From Planctomycetota bacterium (GTDB lineage: Bacteria > Planctomycetota > SZUA-567), in NCBI GenBank assembly GCA_031270145.1, contig JAISYD010000258.1:1-45568 (forward strand): a DNA stretch of 45,568 nucleotides. The letters run 5' to 3'. A program made the translations under genes and the position numbers. Of this stretch, positions 1 through 11,696 are shown in pieces; the stretch's first letter is position 1; every line of letters starts with the position of its first letter. The notes below the pieces were generated by a model. That model saw only the letters and a list, made by a program, of their open reading frames with translations. It searched no databases and was not told the origin of the DNA.

Positions 1-53
1 GAAACGCGGGAACGCGGCAAACGCCAAACGGCGGTTCCGCCCCGGGCGTCCAT
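1..53 (-). CDS. Possible start of a gene running off the left edge
   Basis: An ATG at 53-51 on the minus strand opens a frame that stays open to the window edge (17 codons). It lies about 20 bases downstream of a good sigma70-like promoter (74-102) and is in the same direction as moxR. MoxR ATPases are often followed by DUF58 or BatA-type genes, so a real gene here is plausible, but the visible residues show no recognisable motif and the ribosome binding site is weak. The true start could lie further downstream, outside the window. Confidence 0.25.
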   Translation of the reverse strand, partial: MDARGGTAVWRLPRSRV

Positions 54-73
54 TGCCGGCCTATGCCGCCGGC

Positions 74-102
74 ATTATAGCCGGAAATTGACCGCGAGGC
101 AA
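74..102 (-). promoter_or_regulatory. sigma70-like promoter reading leftward
   Basis: On the minus strand TTGCCT and a perfect TATAAT are separated by 17 bases. The promoter sits downstream of moxR and would drive whatever lies beyond the left edge. A bulged hairpin (GGCAAGGCGG / CCGCTTGCC, about 99-119) overlaps the -35 element and may act as a weak terminator for moxR. Confidence 0.55.
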
Positions 103-187
103 GGCGGTTCCGCTTGCCGGGGCATAACCCGGGCCGCCCCGCCCGGAAGGCCGGGGAGGATGGGCGCCCCGCGTCCGCGTCAGCCGC

Positions 188-1195
188 TCATCCTCCCGCG
201 ATCCGCGCGACCAGGGAACGCGGTTCCCCGCGATCCAGTTCCCCGACGGCCGCGATGATTTCGGCTACCGCTTGATCCTCGTCAAGCCCTTCCAGGCGGG
301 CCTGGTAGTCGAGGACGATCCGGTGGCGGAGGATCGGTACCGCCGCCGCCTTGACGTCCTCGAAGCCGACGGTGTCGCGCCCGTCCAGGAAGGCGCCCGC
401 CTTGGCCGCCGCCGCCAGGCCGATGACGGCGCGGGGGCTGGCCCCGAATTTGACTTTCCGGGCCGGGCCATCCGGCCCGGGGCGGGTGGCCAGGACCAGG
501 CGGGCGATGTAATCGGCCAGCGGGCTGGACAGGCTGATGCCGCGGACAGCCGCCATCGCCTTGGCGAAATCGCTTGGCGTCAGCTCCGCCGGCAAGTCCG
601 GCAACTCGCCCGCTTTGCCTAGGGCGATGTCCCGGAGTTCCTCCCGCCCCACCTGTCCGACCCGCAGCTTGAAGAGGAAGCGATCCAACTGCGCCTCGGG
701 CAGCGGATAGGTACCCTCAAGCTCAATGGGGTTCTGGGTGGCGAGGACGAAAAAAGGTTGCGGCAGACGATGGCTCTGTCCCAGCACCGTGACCTGGCCT
801 TCCTGCATGGCTTCGAGCAGGGCGGATTGGGTTTTGGGGCTGGCGCGGTTTATCTCGTCCGCCAGCACCAGGTTGGCGAAGATCGGGCCCGGGTTGAACT
901 CCAATTCCCGCCGTCCGTCGGTCTCGCGCAGCAGGTGCGAGCCGGTGATGTCCAGGGGCATGAGGTCGGGGGTGAACTGGATGCGGCCGGCCTTCAAGCC
1001 CGAGAGGCGGCAAAAGGCGCGCACCATTTGCGTTTTGCCCAGCCCCGGCAGACCTTCCAACAACAGATGTCCGCCCGCCAGCGTTCCGGCCAGGAGCAGC
1101 CGGAGCAAGCCCGGCTGTCCAAGGATCACCTCGTTCAGCCGCGCCTCGATCCGGCCTAGGGCCCGGCGGAGTTCGCCGTCGCGCTCATTCAACAT
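188..1195 (-). CDS. MoxR-family AAA+ ATPase
   Basis: Cytoplasmic AAA+ ATPase of the MoxR family (AAA_3), chaperone-like proteins that usually assist maturation of von Willebrand-domain or membrane complexes. Visible motifs are a Walker A (GLPGLGKTQ), a Walker B (LVLADEINRA), a sensor ATQNP and a C-terminal lid. The ORF track runs this frame upstream to 2209, but that extension is a shadow of the neighbouring gene. The ATG at 1195 is preceded by GGGAGAAG and gives 335 residues, normal for the family. It overlaps the end of the upstream membrane-protein gene by 11 bases, so the two are probably translationally coupled. Family assignment is firm; the partner and client are unknown. Confidence 0.93.
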   Translation of the reverse strand: MLNERDGELRRALGRIEARLNEVILGQPGLLRLLLAGTLAGGHLLLEGLPGLGKTQMVRAFCRLSGLKAGRIQFTPDLMPLDITGSHLLRETDGRRELEFNPGPIFANLVLADEINRASPKTQSALLEAMQEGQVTVLGQSHRLPQPFFVLATQNPIELEGTYPLPEAQLDRFLFKLRVGQVGREELRDIALGKAGELPDLPAELTPSDFAKAMAAVRGISLSSPLADYIARLVLATRPGPDGPARKVKFGASPRAVIGLAAAAKAGAFLDGRDTVGFEDVKAAAVPILRHRIVLDYQARLEGLDEDQAVAEIIAAVGELDRGEPRSLVARIAGG

Positions 1196-2429
1196 CTTCT
1201 CCCAGTTTGGAAAAATAGCGCTCGACCGCCCGGGCCCGCTCCGGGCCCAGCGCCGCCGTCCCGGTTCCGGCGAACACCCGCCCGGGAGCGTCCACGGCGC
1301 GCCGCCAGATCGGGCGGAACTCCTCCGGCGGCAGGGCGGCGGACGGCGCGATCCGTTCCAGCCGCAGTCTTTGTTTCGGCTCGGACGCCTCGCCTGGCGG
1401 CAGGGGGTGGTAGCGGAAACGTCCCCCGTCCGGCGGCCCGCCGCCGAAAACCAGGGGCGCCTCGCCCGGCTCCCGGCCCGCGCCGCCGCCGCCCGCCCGG
1501 CCGCCGGCCCCGAATTCCGCCATCCGCCCTTCCTGGCGCTCCAATGCCCGCCGCAACTCTTCCAGCGTCTCGCGGCTTGGCGGATAAGGCTGCGGCGAAG
1601 CGCCGGCCGGTCTTTCGGAGCTTGCCGCGCCGGCTTCGGAAAGCGTTTGCCGCCAAGCCTCCCGCAGTTCCGGCGGCAATTTGTCCGGGCCGCCCTCGTA
1701 TTGGGCCAGTTGTTCGAGCGCCTGGAACATTTCCGCCAGGGTTTCGTCCCTGTCCCGGCCCCGGTCCGGTTGGGAAGCGGCGGCATCGATCCGATCCAGG
1801 GCCTCGGCCAGTCGTTCCCGCCGTTCGGCCTGGGCGGTCCGGAGCCGTCCCGGCAATAGGGAGAGCGCCTCGGCGGCCGCCTCGGGGTTGTTTTCGGCCA
1901 AATCCCGCAACCGTTCCAACTGCCGGCGCAAGCTCTCGGCATCCGGTTGGGCCAGCGTCTCCGGCTCCGCCGCCGCCACTTCCCGTTCCAGCCGGGCGAT
2001 TTCCGGCGCCAACCCGGCGCCGGAAATGCCGACGCTCGCCTCCGGCGCCGGCGCCAACCAGGCCGCCAGCAGGAAAAGCGCGGGCCAAGCCAGACATTTG
2101 AGCAAATGGGTCGGCGAGAGCCCCGGCCTGACGCCGGTTGGCGGCGGCGCCTGTCCGGCGATGACGCTTCCCCCGGCGCGGTTATGCAGATCCAGCCAGG
2201 CCAGGGCATAGGCGGCGGTGAAACGCCGGGTTTTCCCGGGTATGGCCTGGATCAGGGCGGAAAGCAATGCCGCCAGGGCGGCCAGGCTGGGCAACGGCGG
2301 CGGAATCGCCGCCGCCAACCCCGGCAGTTTGCTTGCCAGCAGGAAACCGCCTAGGGCGTACATGCGCAGCGGCGCCGTCGCCGCCAAGCGATCCAGGAAC
2401 AGGGCCAGGTTGAATATGGTTGCCCGCAT
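1185..2429 (-). CDS. Membrane protein with long coiled coil, upstream of moxR
   Basis: I do not recognise a named family. The 414-residue protein begins with hydrophobic segments (roughly residues 20-65) and has another near 108-125 (CLAWPALFLLAAWLAPA). A long charged Glu/Arg/Ala-rich region with coiled-coil character follows (about 140-270), then a Gly/Pro/Arg-rich linker and a short C-terminal domain. The layout suggests a membrane-anchored protein with a large soluble part. Because it overlaps moxR, it is a likely partner or client of that ATPase. Such proteins are often annotated DUF4175-like, but I could not verify that. The start ATG at 2429 has GCGGGGA upstream. Confidence 0.75.
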   Translation of the reverse strand: MRATIFNLALFLDRLAATAPLRMYALGGFLLASKLPGLAAAIPPPLPSLAALAALLSALIQAIPGKTRRFTAAYALAWLDLHNRAGGSVIAGQAPPPTGVRPGLSPTHLLKCLAWPALFLLAAWLAPAPEASVGISGAGLAPEIARLEREVAAAEPETLAQPDAESLRRQLERLRDLAENNPEAAAEALSLLPGRLRTAQAERRERLAEALDRIDAAASQPDRGRDRDETLAEMFQALEQLAQYEGGPDKLPPELREAWRQTLSEAGAASSERPAGASPQPYPPSRETLEELRRALERQEGRMAEFGAGGRAGGGGAGREPGEAPLVFGGGPPDGGRFRYHPLPPGEASEPKQRLRLERIAPSAALPPEEFRPIWRRAVDAPGRVFAGTGTAALGPERARAVERYFSKLGEDVE

Positions 2430-2496
2430 GCCGATCCCCGCGCCAACCGCCGCCGATCCGATTTTAGTCGTTTTTCGGCGGCGGCCGGCGGCGGAA

Positions 2497-4089
2497 TCAT
2501 TGCTGTTTAAGCAGCAGGAAACGCTCGCTATCGCCGAGGCTGACCAGAAGCAGGAGCTTTTCCTTGGCCGCGTTGTCCTTGAGCAGCTTGCGGAAAGTCG
2601 CCACGTCGGACACCGGCAAGCGCTCGATTTGCAGAATCACCGCGCCTGGCCGCAGACCCTTCTCGGCCGCGTCGCTTCCCTCCTCCACCTTGGTTATGAC
2701 CACGCCGGAGGCGATCTTTTCCGGAAGATTGAACTCCTCCCGGGCCCGCGCGTCGAGATTCCTCACCGTGACGCCAATACGGGAGCCGGCGGTCTCGGCC
2801 TGGCCGTCGCCCGGTCCCCGGCCGTCGCCCGGCCGCCGGCCGCCGCGGGCGCGGGAATAGAGGTCGTTCGGCTGGAGGGCGATGTTGATCGCCAGCTTCA
2901 TTTTTTCGCCGTTCCGGATCGCCTCCACCGGCACGTCCCGGCCCGGCGCCGTTTCGGCCACCAGGTAGCGCAGGTGCTCGTTGTCCTTGATGGCGATGCC
3001 GTCGAAGTTGACGATCAAATCGCCCTGCCGGAGTCCGGCCTTGCCGGCCGGGCCGCTCGGGTCGATGCGGGCCACCAGGACGCCGGTGCCGTCATGCCCC
3101 AGTTCGCGGCTGATTTCCTCGTCCTCGGGGTTCATCTCGATCCCGAGCCAGCCGCGGGTGACCTCGCCCTTCTCAATAAGCTGGCTAATGACCGACTTGG
3201 CCTGGTTGATGGGGATGGCGAAGCCGATGCCGATTGAGCCGCCGCCGCCGCCGCGGGTGGAAATCATGGTGTTCAATCCCACCACCTCGCCGTCAAGGTT
3301 GACCAGCGGCCCGCCGGAATTGCCGGGGTTGATGGAGGCGTCGGTCTGGATGAAGCGCTCGTAGGCGATTTCCCCGAGCGTGCGGCCCTTGGCCGAAACC
3401 ACGCCCTGGGTGACGCTTTGCTTGAAGTTCAGCGGGGAGCCGATGGCCAGGACGATGTTGCCGGGCTTTATCTCGTCCGAGTCGCCCAGGCGGGCGAAGG
3501 GCATTTTGGCCGGGTGATCGGTCAGCCGGATGACCGCCAGATCGGAATTGGGGTCCCGGCCCACGACCTCGGCCTTGTAGGTCTTGCCCTTCTCGTTCGG
3601 GAATTCCACCTTGATGGAGTCGGCGTCGGCCACCACGTGGTTGTTGGTCAGAATGTGGCCCTGGGCGTCGATGATCACGCCGCTGCCCACGCCCTGGCTC
3701 CGGCGGGGCATTTCCGGGGAAAAGCGCCGGCGCAGCCTGGGGGCCAGTTCGCGCGGCAGTTGCGGAATCTGATCGAAAAAGCGGTCCAGGAAGTCCGGAC
3801 CATCGTCATCCTCTCCGCCGTCCCCGGATACGGGCAGGTTCTTTTCGGTTTCGATCCCGACCACGGCGGGGCCGACCCGTTCGACCACCTCGGCGAAGGC
3901 GTTGGACATGGCCTTGGCCACCTTGATGTTCTCGGACTCGCCGGCCGGCGTCCGGGCGGCGGCCGCCAGGGTCAGCAGGAAAAACAGGGCGAGGGCCGGG
4001 AACAGCCAGAGGGGCCGGACGAAGCCGGCGGCGAGCGGCATGACCGCGATGGGCCTGGCCAAACGCCGGCAAGCGAGGATGTGGCGCAT
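2497..4089 (-). CDS. HtrA/DegP-type periplasmic serine protease
   Basis: Envelope quality-control protease and chaperone. The start is the ATG at 4089, preceded by TTAGGAGAAAAA; the longer ORF in the track lacks such a site. This gives 530 residues: an N-terminal signal/anchor (hydrophobic 25-44), a trypsin-like domain with catalytic triad His151 (TNNHVV), Asp183 (NSDLAVI) and Ser258 (GNSGGPL), then two PDZ domains (about 290-395 and 430-525). An acidic stretch (GGEDDDGPD) lies before the protease core, in the region of the regulatory LA loop. Two PDZ domains make it DegP/DegQ-like rather than DegS-like. It follows gyrA on the same strand after about 150 bases. Function is sure; which paralogue is not. 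Confidence 0.93.
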   Translation of the reverse strand: MRHILACRRLARPIAVMPLAAGFVRPLWLFPALALFFLLTLAAAARTPAGESENIKVAKAMSNAFAEVVERVGPAVVGIETEKNLPVSGDGGEDDDGPDFLDRFFDQIPQLPRELAPRLRRRFSPEMPRRSQGVGSGVIIDAQGHILTNNHVVADADSIKVEFPNEKGKTYKAEVVGRDPNSDLAVIRLTDHPAKMPFARLGDSDEIKPGNIVLAIGSPLNFKQSVTQGVVSAKGRTLGEIAYERFIQTDASINPGNSGGPLVNLDGEVVGLNTMISTRGGGGGSIGIGFAIPINQAKSVISQLIEKGEVTRGWLGIEMNPEDEEISRELGHDGTGVLVARIDPSGPAGKAGLRQGDLIVNFDGIAIKDNEHLRYLVAETAPGRDVPVEAIRNGEKMKLAINIALQPNDLYSRARGGRRPGDGRGPGDGQAETAGSRIGVTVRNLDARAREEFNLPEKIASGVVITKVEEGSDAAEKGLRPGAVILQIERLPVSDVATFRKLLKDNAAKEKLLLLVSLGDSERFLLLKQQ

Positions 4090-4214
4090 TTTTTCTCCTA
4101 AGCAGAAATGCCGCATGAAAAATATCCTGACCGTGGGCCAAAAAACAGCGGTTTTTCGGCACACACAATAAAGTTTTGTCCGTCCGGCGGCGCCATCCTT
4201 CGCTTTTTCCCCTG

Positions 4215-4232
4215 CCGGGCCGCGCGGCCCGG
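4215..4232. terminator. GC-rich palindrome just after gyrA
   Basis: A perfect 18-base palindrome (CCGGGCCGCGCGGCCCGG) lies 4 bases past the gyrA stop codon. There is no U-tract behind it in the gyrA direction, so it may be a pause or RNA-stability hairpin instead of an intrinsic terminator. A second, imperfect hairpin (CCAAAAAAC / GTTTTTCGG, 4138-4159) lies closer to the protease gene. Confidence 0.35.
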
Positions 4233-4236
4233 GTCG

Positions 4237-6735
4237 CTAGCCCTCCTCGCCGCCGCCGGAAACGTATTCCGCCCCGTCGCCGTCCTTGTCGTCGCGGTCG
4301 CCGGGCGCCGCCCGCGCCACCGCCACCAGGGCGTCGTCGTCCTTCAGGCGTATGGCCTTGACCCCCTGGGTGTTGCGGCCGATGACCCGGATGCTGTTCA
4401 CCGGGATGCGGACCACCATCCCCTTGGAGGTGATGAGCATGACGTCGTCGTCCTCCCGCACCGTCATGCAGGCCACCACCGGTCCGGTCTTGTCGGTGAC
4501 GTTCATGTTGATGACCCCCCGGGCGCCGCGCCGGGTGAGGCGGTAATCGGCGAAATCGGAGCGCTTGCCGAAGCCGGAGGCGGAGAGGGTGAGGACGGAG
4601 CAGTTTGGCGCCAGCGCCAGCAGGCTGATGCAGACGTCGTCGTCCTGGAGGCTCATGCCGTTCACCCCGGCGGCGCCCCGGCCCATGCTCCGCACGTCCT
4701 CTTCCTTGAAGTGGCAGGCCAGGCCGTTCCGGGAGGCCAGCATCAGCTCGTCCGTTCCGCCGGTCATCACCACCCCGATCAGTTCGTCGCCGTCGCCGAT
4801 GTTGACGGCGCGGATGCCGCCCTTCTTGGGATGCTGGAAGGCGGAAAGCACCGTCTTCTTGATGACGCCCTGCCGGGTGGCCATGACCAGGAAGTGATCG
4901 TCGTCGAAGGTCCGCACCGGGATCATCGCCGACACCTTCTCCTCCGCGGCGAGGGAAAGGACGTTGGCGATGGAGCGGCCCTTGGCGGCGCGGCCCATCT
5001 CCGGCACGTCGTAGACCTTGAGCCAGTGGACCTGCCCCCTGGTGGTGAAGAAGAGGATGTAGTCGTGGGTGGCGCCGACGAAGAGGCGCTCGATGAAGTC
5101 GCCGTCCTTGAGGTTGGAGCCGGCGACGCCCTTGCCGCCCCGGCCCTGTTTCCGGTAGGCGTCCAGCGCCATGCGCTTGAGGTAGCCGTCGTGCGACACC
5201 ACCACCACCATCTCCTCCTCGGCGATCATGTCCTCGAGCGAGATGTCCTCGGCGGCGGCCACGATTTCGGAGCGGCGGCCGTCGCCGTATTTCTCGATCA
5301 GCTCCAGGCAGTCCTCGCGAATGATGGCGGTGACCAGGCCGCGGTCGGCCAGGATGGCCCGGTAGTCGGCGATTTTCCCGACCAACTCGGCGTATTCGTT
5401 CTCCAGTTCCCGGCGCTGCAGGCCGGTGAGGCGCGACAGGCGCATTTCCAGGATGGCACCGGCCTGGACCTCGGAAAGGGCGAAGGAGGCGATCAGGGCC
5501 GAGCGGGCGGCCGGGACGTCGGGCGAGCCGCGGATGACCCCGATGACCTTGTCGATGTCGTCGAGGGCTTTCAGGAGGCCCTCGAGGATATGGGCTCTGG
5601 CCTCGGCCCGCTTCAGGAGGTACACGGTCCGGCGCCGGATGACCTCGAAGCGGTGGTCGCGGTGGCACTCCAGCATCTGCTTGAGGTTCAGGGTCTCCGG
5701 CCGGCCCTTGACCAGGGCGATGTTGTTGATGGAGAAGTTGGACTGGAGCGGGGTGAGCTTGTAAAGCTGGTTCAGGACGATGTCCGAGTCCTCGCCCGCC
5801 TTCAGCTCGACGACGATGCGGATGCCGTCCTTGTTGGAGTAGTCGTGGATGTTGGCGATGCCGTCGATCCGGCCGTCCTTCACCACTTCGGCGATTTTCT
5901 CGACCAGGGTGGCCAGATTGACCTGGTAGGGGATTTCGGTGACCACGATAGACTGGCGGCCGTTCTTGGCGGTTTCGGTGTGGCAGCGGGCGCGCACGGT
6001 GACCTGGCCCCGGCCGGTGTGGTAAGCCTTGTGGATGCCCTCCCGGCCGCAGATGAGGCTGCCGGTGGGGAAGTCGGGGCCGGGGATGTGGCGGATGAGA
6101 TCCCGGATTTGGATGCCCGGGTCGTCGAGCAGGGCGATTAGCCCCTTGCAGATCTCGGCCAGGTTGTGGGGCGGGATGGAGGTGGCCATGCCCACGGCGA
6201 TGCCGGTGGCGCCGTTCAGCAGGAGCATGGGGGCCTTGGCCGGCATCACTTGCGGCTCTTGCGAGGAGTCGTCGTAATTGGGGACGAAGTCCACCGTGTC
6301 CTTGTCGAGGTCGGCCAGCATCTCGGCGGCGATTTTCGCCATGCGGCATTCGGTGTAGCGCTGGGCCGCCGCCGGGTAGCCGTCGATGGAGCCGAAGTTG
6401 CCCTGGGGATCGACCAGCGGGTAGCGTACCGAGAAGTCCTGGGCCAGCCGCACCAGGGCGTCGTAGATGGAGGCGTCGCCGTGGGGGTGGTAGTTGCCCA
6501 TGCAGTCGCCGACCACCTTGGCGCATTTGCGGTACTTGGCGCCGGCGGTGAGGTTCAGGTCGCTCATGGAATAAAGGATGCGGCGCTGCACCGGCTTCAG
6601 GCCGTCCCGGGCGTCCGGCAGGGCGCGGGAGACGATGACCGACATGGAATAGGTCAGGTAGGAATTTTTCAGCTCGTCTTCGATGGGCAGGGGCTTGACG
6701 CCCGCCGTCTGGGTATTGAAAAGGTTGGAGCTCAT
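4237..6735 (-). CDS. gyrA: DNA gyrase subunit A
   Basis: Breakage-reunion subunit of DNA gyrase (832 residues), which with GyrB introduces negative supercoils using ATP. Visible are the helix-turn-helix region [10 protein letters not shown] (83-92), the catalytic tyrosine Tyr127 in AAQRYTE, and a C-terminal six-bladed domain starting with a GyrA box (QGRGGKG), which identifies gyrase rather than topoisomerase IV. The residue equivalent to E. coli Ser83 is Ala88, while the Asp87 equivalent (Asp92) is kept. The gene starts 43 bases after the gyrB stop, so gyrB-gyrA form one operon. The tail ends in an acidic, glycine-rich stretch. Confidence 0.98.
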   Translation of the reverse strand: MSSNLFNTQTAGVKPLPIEDELKNSYLTYSMSVIVSRALPDARDGLKPVQRRILYSMSDLNLTAGAKYRKCAKVVGDCMGNYHPHGDASIYDALVRLAQDFSVRYPLVDPQGNFGSIDGYPAAAQRYTECRMAKIAAEMLADLDKDTVDFVPNYDDSSQEPQVMPAKAPMLLLNGATGIAVGMATSIPPHNLAEICKGLIALLDDPGIQIRDLIRHIPGPDFPTGSLICGREGIHKAYHTGRGQVTVRARCHTETAKNGRQSIVVTEIPYQVNLATLVEKIAEVVKDGRIDGIANIHDYSNKDGIRIVVELKAGEDSDIVLNQLYKLTPLQSNFSINNIALVKGRPETLNLKQMLECHRDHRFEVIRRRTVYLLKRAEARAHILEGLLKALDDIDKVIGVIRGSPDVPAARSALIASFALSEVQAGAILEMRLSRLTGLQRRELENEYAELVGKIADYRAILADRGLVTAIIREDCLELIEKYGDGRRSEIVAAAEDISLEDMIAEEEMVVVVSHDGYLKRMALDAYRKQGRGGKGVAGSNLKDGDFIERLFVGATHDYILFFTTRGQVHWLKVYDVPEMGRAAKGRSIANVLSLAAEEKVSAMIPVRTFDDDHFLVMATRQGVIKKTVLSAFQHPKKGGIRAVNIGDGDELIGVVMTGGTDELMLASRNGLACHFKEEDVRSMGRGAAGVNGMSLQDDDVCISLLALAPNCSVLTLSASGFGKRSDFADYRLTRRGARGVINMNVTDKTGPVVACMTVREDDDVMLITSKGMVVRIPVNSIRVIGRNTQGVKAIRLKDDDALVAVARAAPGDRDDKDGDGAEYVSGGGEEG

Positions 6736-6778
6736 GGGTGGCGGTTCTCCCGGGTGTCGTTGCGGATGCGGTTTTTGC

Positions 6779-9427
<2,649 letters not shown>

Positions 9428-9614
9428 GGAAGAATTCGCCTGTTTTGCTGAAGCTCTCTTCCCCTCCCGTCTTCTCCCCTTTCTCCGGATCACAGTACTG
9501 AACGCGCCTTCGCTGCAAATTCCGCCTGAAATTTAACGGCAATCCCCGGGCCGGCGCGGACACTAACCCGGGGGATCGCGTTTCAATGGGCCGGGATCGG
9601 GGACTGGACAAAGC

Positions 9615-10469
9615 ATGAAAACCCTTCTTTTTACCCTGCCGATCGGGGACGGCTTCCCGGTATTCGGCTTTTTCCCGCCGCTGGCGCTGGGGATTGCGGT
9701 CGCTATCGGTTGGGCCTGGGCGAGAGCGAAAAAAAGGGGCCTGCCCGCCAATGCGGCAATCGACGCCGGCCTCTTGTCAACCTTCGTCGGGGTGGCGGGC
9801 GCCAGGTTTTTCTATCTCCATTTCGACTATTATCCGATCAGCGGCTCCGATCGAATTGATGTCGGCTGGTTTGAAATCGGGCAAGGCGGGCTGTCCTTTT
9901 TCGGCGGCCTGTTGTCCGCCGCCCTGGCCGTGTGGATTTACGCGCGGCTCCGGAAAATATCCTTCGGCGCGCTGGCCGACGCCTACGCCGCCCCCTTGGC
10001 CGCGGGCATGGCGATTGGAAGCGTCGGCTGTTTGCTCAGCGGCTGTTGCTGGGGCAAAATAACGCCTTTCGCATTTCCCCTGGGGATGCGCTTCCCCGAG
10101 GAAACGGAGGTCATGACCAGGCAATGGCTGGATTTCGTGGAACGGCCGGAATTTTGGGACGCCCTGACCCTAAGCCTGGGCTATCCCGCCGAAACCGCTC
10201 CCGAGCTGCCGGTTTATCCCACCCAAATCATCTCCGTCCTGGGCCTTTTCGGCCTGACGGGGCTTTTGCTTTGGCGCGAGCGGCGCTGGAAAAACCGCCG
10301 CCCCGGTCAAACCTTCGCGGCGTTTCTGCTCGGTTACGCCATTGGCCGTTTTTTCATCGAATTTTGGCGCGACGACACGCCGAACCTTCTGGGAATGGGT
10401 TCATTCGCCGGACTGCATTCCGGCCAATGGCTGGCGCTGGGGCTGTTCCTGGCGGTCGGCGCCGCGTGA
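9615..10469 (+). CDS. Lgt-like prolipoprotein diacylglyceryl transferase family protein
   Basis: Multi-pass inner-membrane protein (284 residues) of the Lgt family, whose founding member transfers diacylglycerol from phosphatidylglycerol to the lipobox cysteine. The late family signature is intact (YAIGRFFIEFWRD, supplying the Tyr, Arg and Glu of the E. coli 235-243 region), as is VYPTQ. The two most diagnostic earlier motifs differ: the HGG motif reads GGLSFFGG, with Phe in place of the important His, and the GRxGNFxNGE motif reads GSVGCLLSGCCWGK, replacing the Arg and Asn. A Cys-rich version of this motif occurs in a distant Lgt branch. It may therefore be a divergent Lgt or a relative with another acceptor. 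The ribosome binding site is weak. Confidence 0.75.
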   Translation: MKTLLFTLPIGDGFPVFGFFPPLALGIAVAIGWAWARAKKRGLPANAAIDAGLLSTFVGVAGARFFYLHFDYYPISGSDRIDVGWFEIGQGGLSFFGGLLSAALAVWIYARLRKISFGALADAYAAPLAAGMAIGSVGCLLSGCCWGKITPFAFPLGMRFPEETEVMTRQWLDFVERPEFWDALTLSLGYPAETAPELPVYPTQIISVLGLFGLTGLLLWRERRWKNRRPGQTFAAFLLGYAIGRFFIEFWRDDTPNLLGMGSFAGLHSGQWLALGLFLAVGAA

Positions 10470-10550
10470 GCGGGCCTGGGCCGAAAGCGCCGGGGAACGC
10501 CCCAACCACTCGCCGATCCCGGCGCTTGAGCAAAATAACGGGAATGGGTC

Positions 10551-10579
10551 TTGACGGATTTTTACCGGGCTGGTAAAAT
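10551..10579 (+). promoter_or_regulatory. Promoter of the first TRAP operon
   Basis: TTGACG, a 17-base spacer and TAAAAT, followed by dctP with a strong AAGGAGG site. The -10 element lies inside the left arm of the 10568-10599 palindrome, so a protein bound there would block transcription. Confidence 0.55.
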
Positions 10580-10599
10580 CAACGTTGATTTTACCAGCC
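10568..10599. repeat. Perfect 32-base palindrome with a T-run: operator and/or terminator
   Basis: GGCTGGTAAAATCAAC is followed directly by its exact reverse complement, then six T (10600-10605). As RNA it would form a long hairpin plus U-tract, fitting an intrinsic terminator for the lgt-like gene. As DNA it overlaps the -10 of the TRAP promoter, fitting an operator. Both roles are possible. I did not notice another copy elsewhere in the window. Confidence 0.7.
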
Positions 10600-10636
10600 T
10601 TTTTTGTCCGGCGGCATAAACCGAAGGAGGAATCAC

Positions 10637-11623
10637 ATGATCCGCGGATTTTCCCTGATCTTATTGTCGCTTTTGGCCCTGGCCATGGCGGCGCCGGTTG
10701 CCGGCGCGGCCCAATACGTCGTCAAGATTGGTTATGAAAACCATCCCGGCGAACCATTGGACGCCGCCGTCCGGCATTGGAAGAAATTGGCGGAGGAAAA
10801 AACCGGAGGCAAACTCGAAGTCCAGCTGTTCCCCAGTTCCCAGCTTGGTTCCAAAAAGGATCTTATCGAACAAATCCGCATGGGCGGCAACTTGGTGACT
10901 TTTGTCGACGGCAGTTTCCTGGCCGACTTTGTTCCGGACATGGCCATCCTCAACGGACCCTATCTGGCCGACGAGATGATGGATATCGTCAAGCTCCCAG
11001 AATCCGACTGGTGGAAGGGGCTGGAAAAGCAACTGGAAGCCAAGGACCTCCATATACTCGCCTTCAATTTCCTCTACGGCATTCGCAACATGGTCGTAAA
11101 AAAGCCTGTCCACGCCCCGGCGGATCTCAACGGCCTGAAGATACGCGTCCCCAACAACAAAATCCAGCTTGAGGGCATTTTGGCCATGGGCGCCATCCCC
11201 ACCCCCATGCCGCTGGCCGAGGTTTATCCCGCCCTGACCCAGGGCGTCATCGACGGCGCCGAAAATCCCATCCCCGTGCTTTACGGACAGAAACACCACG
11301 AGGCGGCCAAATACCTGATCCTCACCAAGCACCTGGACAACATCACCGGCTTCGTGGCCAATCCGGACTTCCTGAAGGAGTTGCCGCCGGAAATCGTCAA
11401 GGCTTTCGAGGAGGCGGCGTACGAGGCCGGCGAATTCAGCCAAAAATTGGCCCTGGACGCCGATCGGGAATACACGGAAAAAATCAAGGCGGAAGGCGGC
11501 GTGATCATCGAGGTGGACATCACACCCTTCCAAGAGGCCACCAAAGTCGTGTATAGCAAATTTCCCGAATGGACGCCCGGCCTTTATGAAAAAGTGAGAG
11601 GCATCATGTACGGCGGAAAATGA
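10637..11623 (+). CDS. TRAP transporter substrate-binding protein (DctP family), first system
   Basis: Periplasmic solute receptor of a TRAP transporter (328 residues), which delivers an organic acid or related anion to the DctQM permease. An N-terminal signal peptide (hydrophobic run ending PVAGAA) precedes the DctP fold, with the conserved GLKIRVPNN arginine segment and the AEVYPALTQGVIDGAEN motif. ATG 10637 follows AAGGAGGAATCAC; the track start at 10604 is upstream of this site and is wrong. dctQ and dctM follow on the same strand, giving a complete transporter. Base composition is GC-rich like the backbone, unlike the second system at 17.3 kb. The substrate cannot be named. Confidence 0.93.
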   Translation: MIRGFSLILLSLLALAMAAPVAGAAQYVVKIGYENHPGEPLDAAVRHWKKLAEEKTGGKLEVQLFPSSQLGSKKDLIEQIRMGGNLVTFVDGSFLADFVPDMAILNGPYLADEMMDIVKLPESDWWKGLEKQLEAKDLHILAFNFLYGIRNMVVKKPVHAPADLNGLKIRVPNNKIQLEGILAMGAIPTPMPLAEVYPALTQGVIDGAENPIPVLYGQKHHEAAKYLILTKHLDNITGFVANPDFLKELPPEIVKAFEEAAYEAGEFSQKLALDADREYTEKIKAEGGVIIEVDITPFQEATKVVYSKFPEWTPGLYEKVRGIMYGGK

Positions 11624-11696
11624 GATTCCGGCGCCGGGCGCGCGGCTTTCGCGGCCCGGCGCCGGCAGTTGGCCAATTCCCGACGGGTAACGATTC

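Noticed and set aside
188-2209. MoxR frame as a single 673-residue protein
   Set aside because: The upstream half is an Arg/Pro-rich shadow of the coiled-coil membrane gene; the real start with a ribosome binding site is at 1195.
4108-6141. 677-residue + strand ORF opposite gyrA (and similar long ORFs opposite gyrB, htrA, clpX, alaS, rseP and the U32 gene)
   Set aside because: High GC keeps antisense frames open. Their residue make-up (long Gly/Ala/Asp/Val or Arg/Pro runs) is typical of shadows, and the opposite strand carries unmistakable genes.
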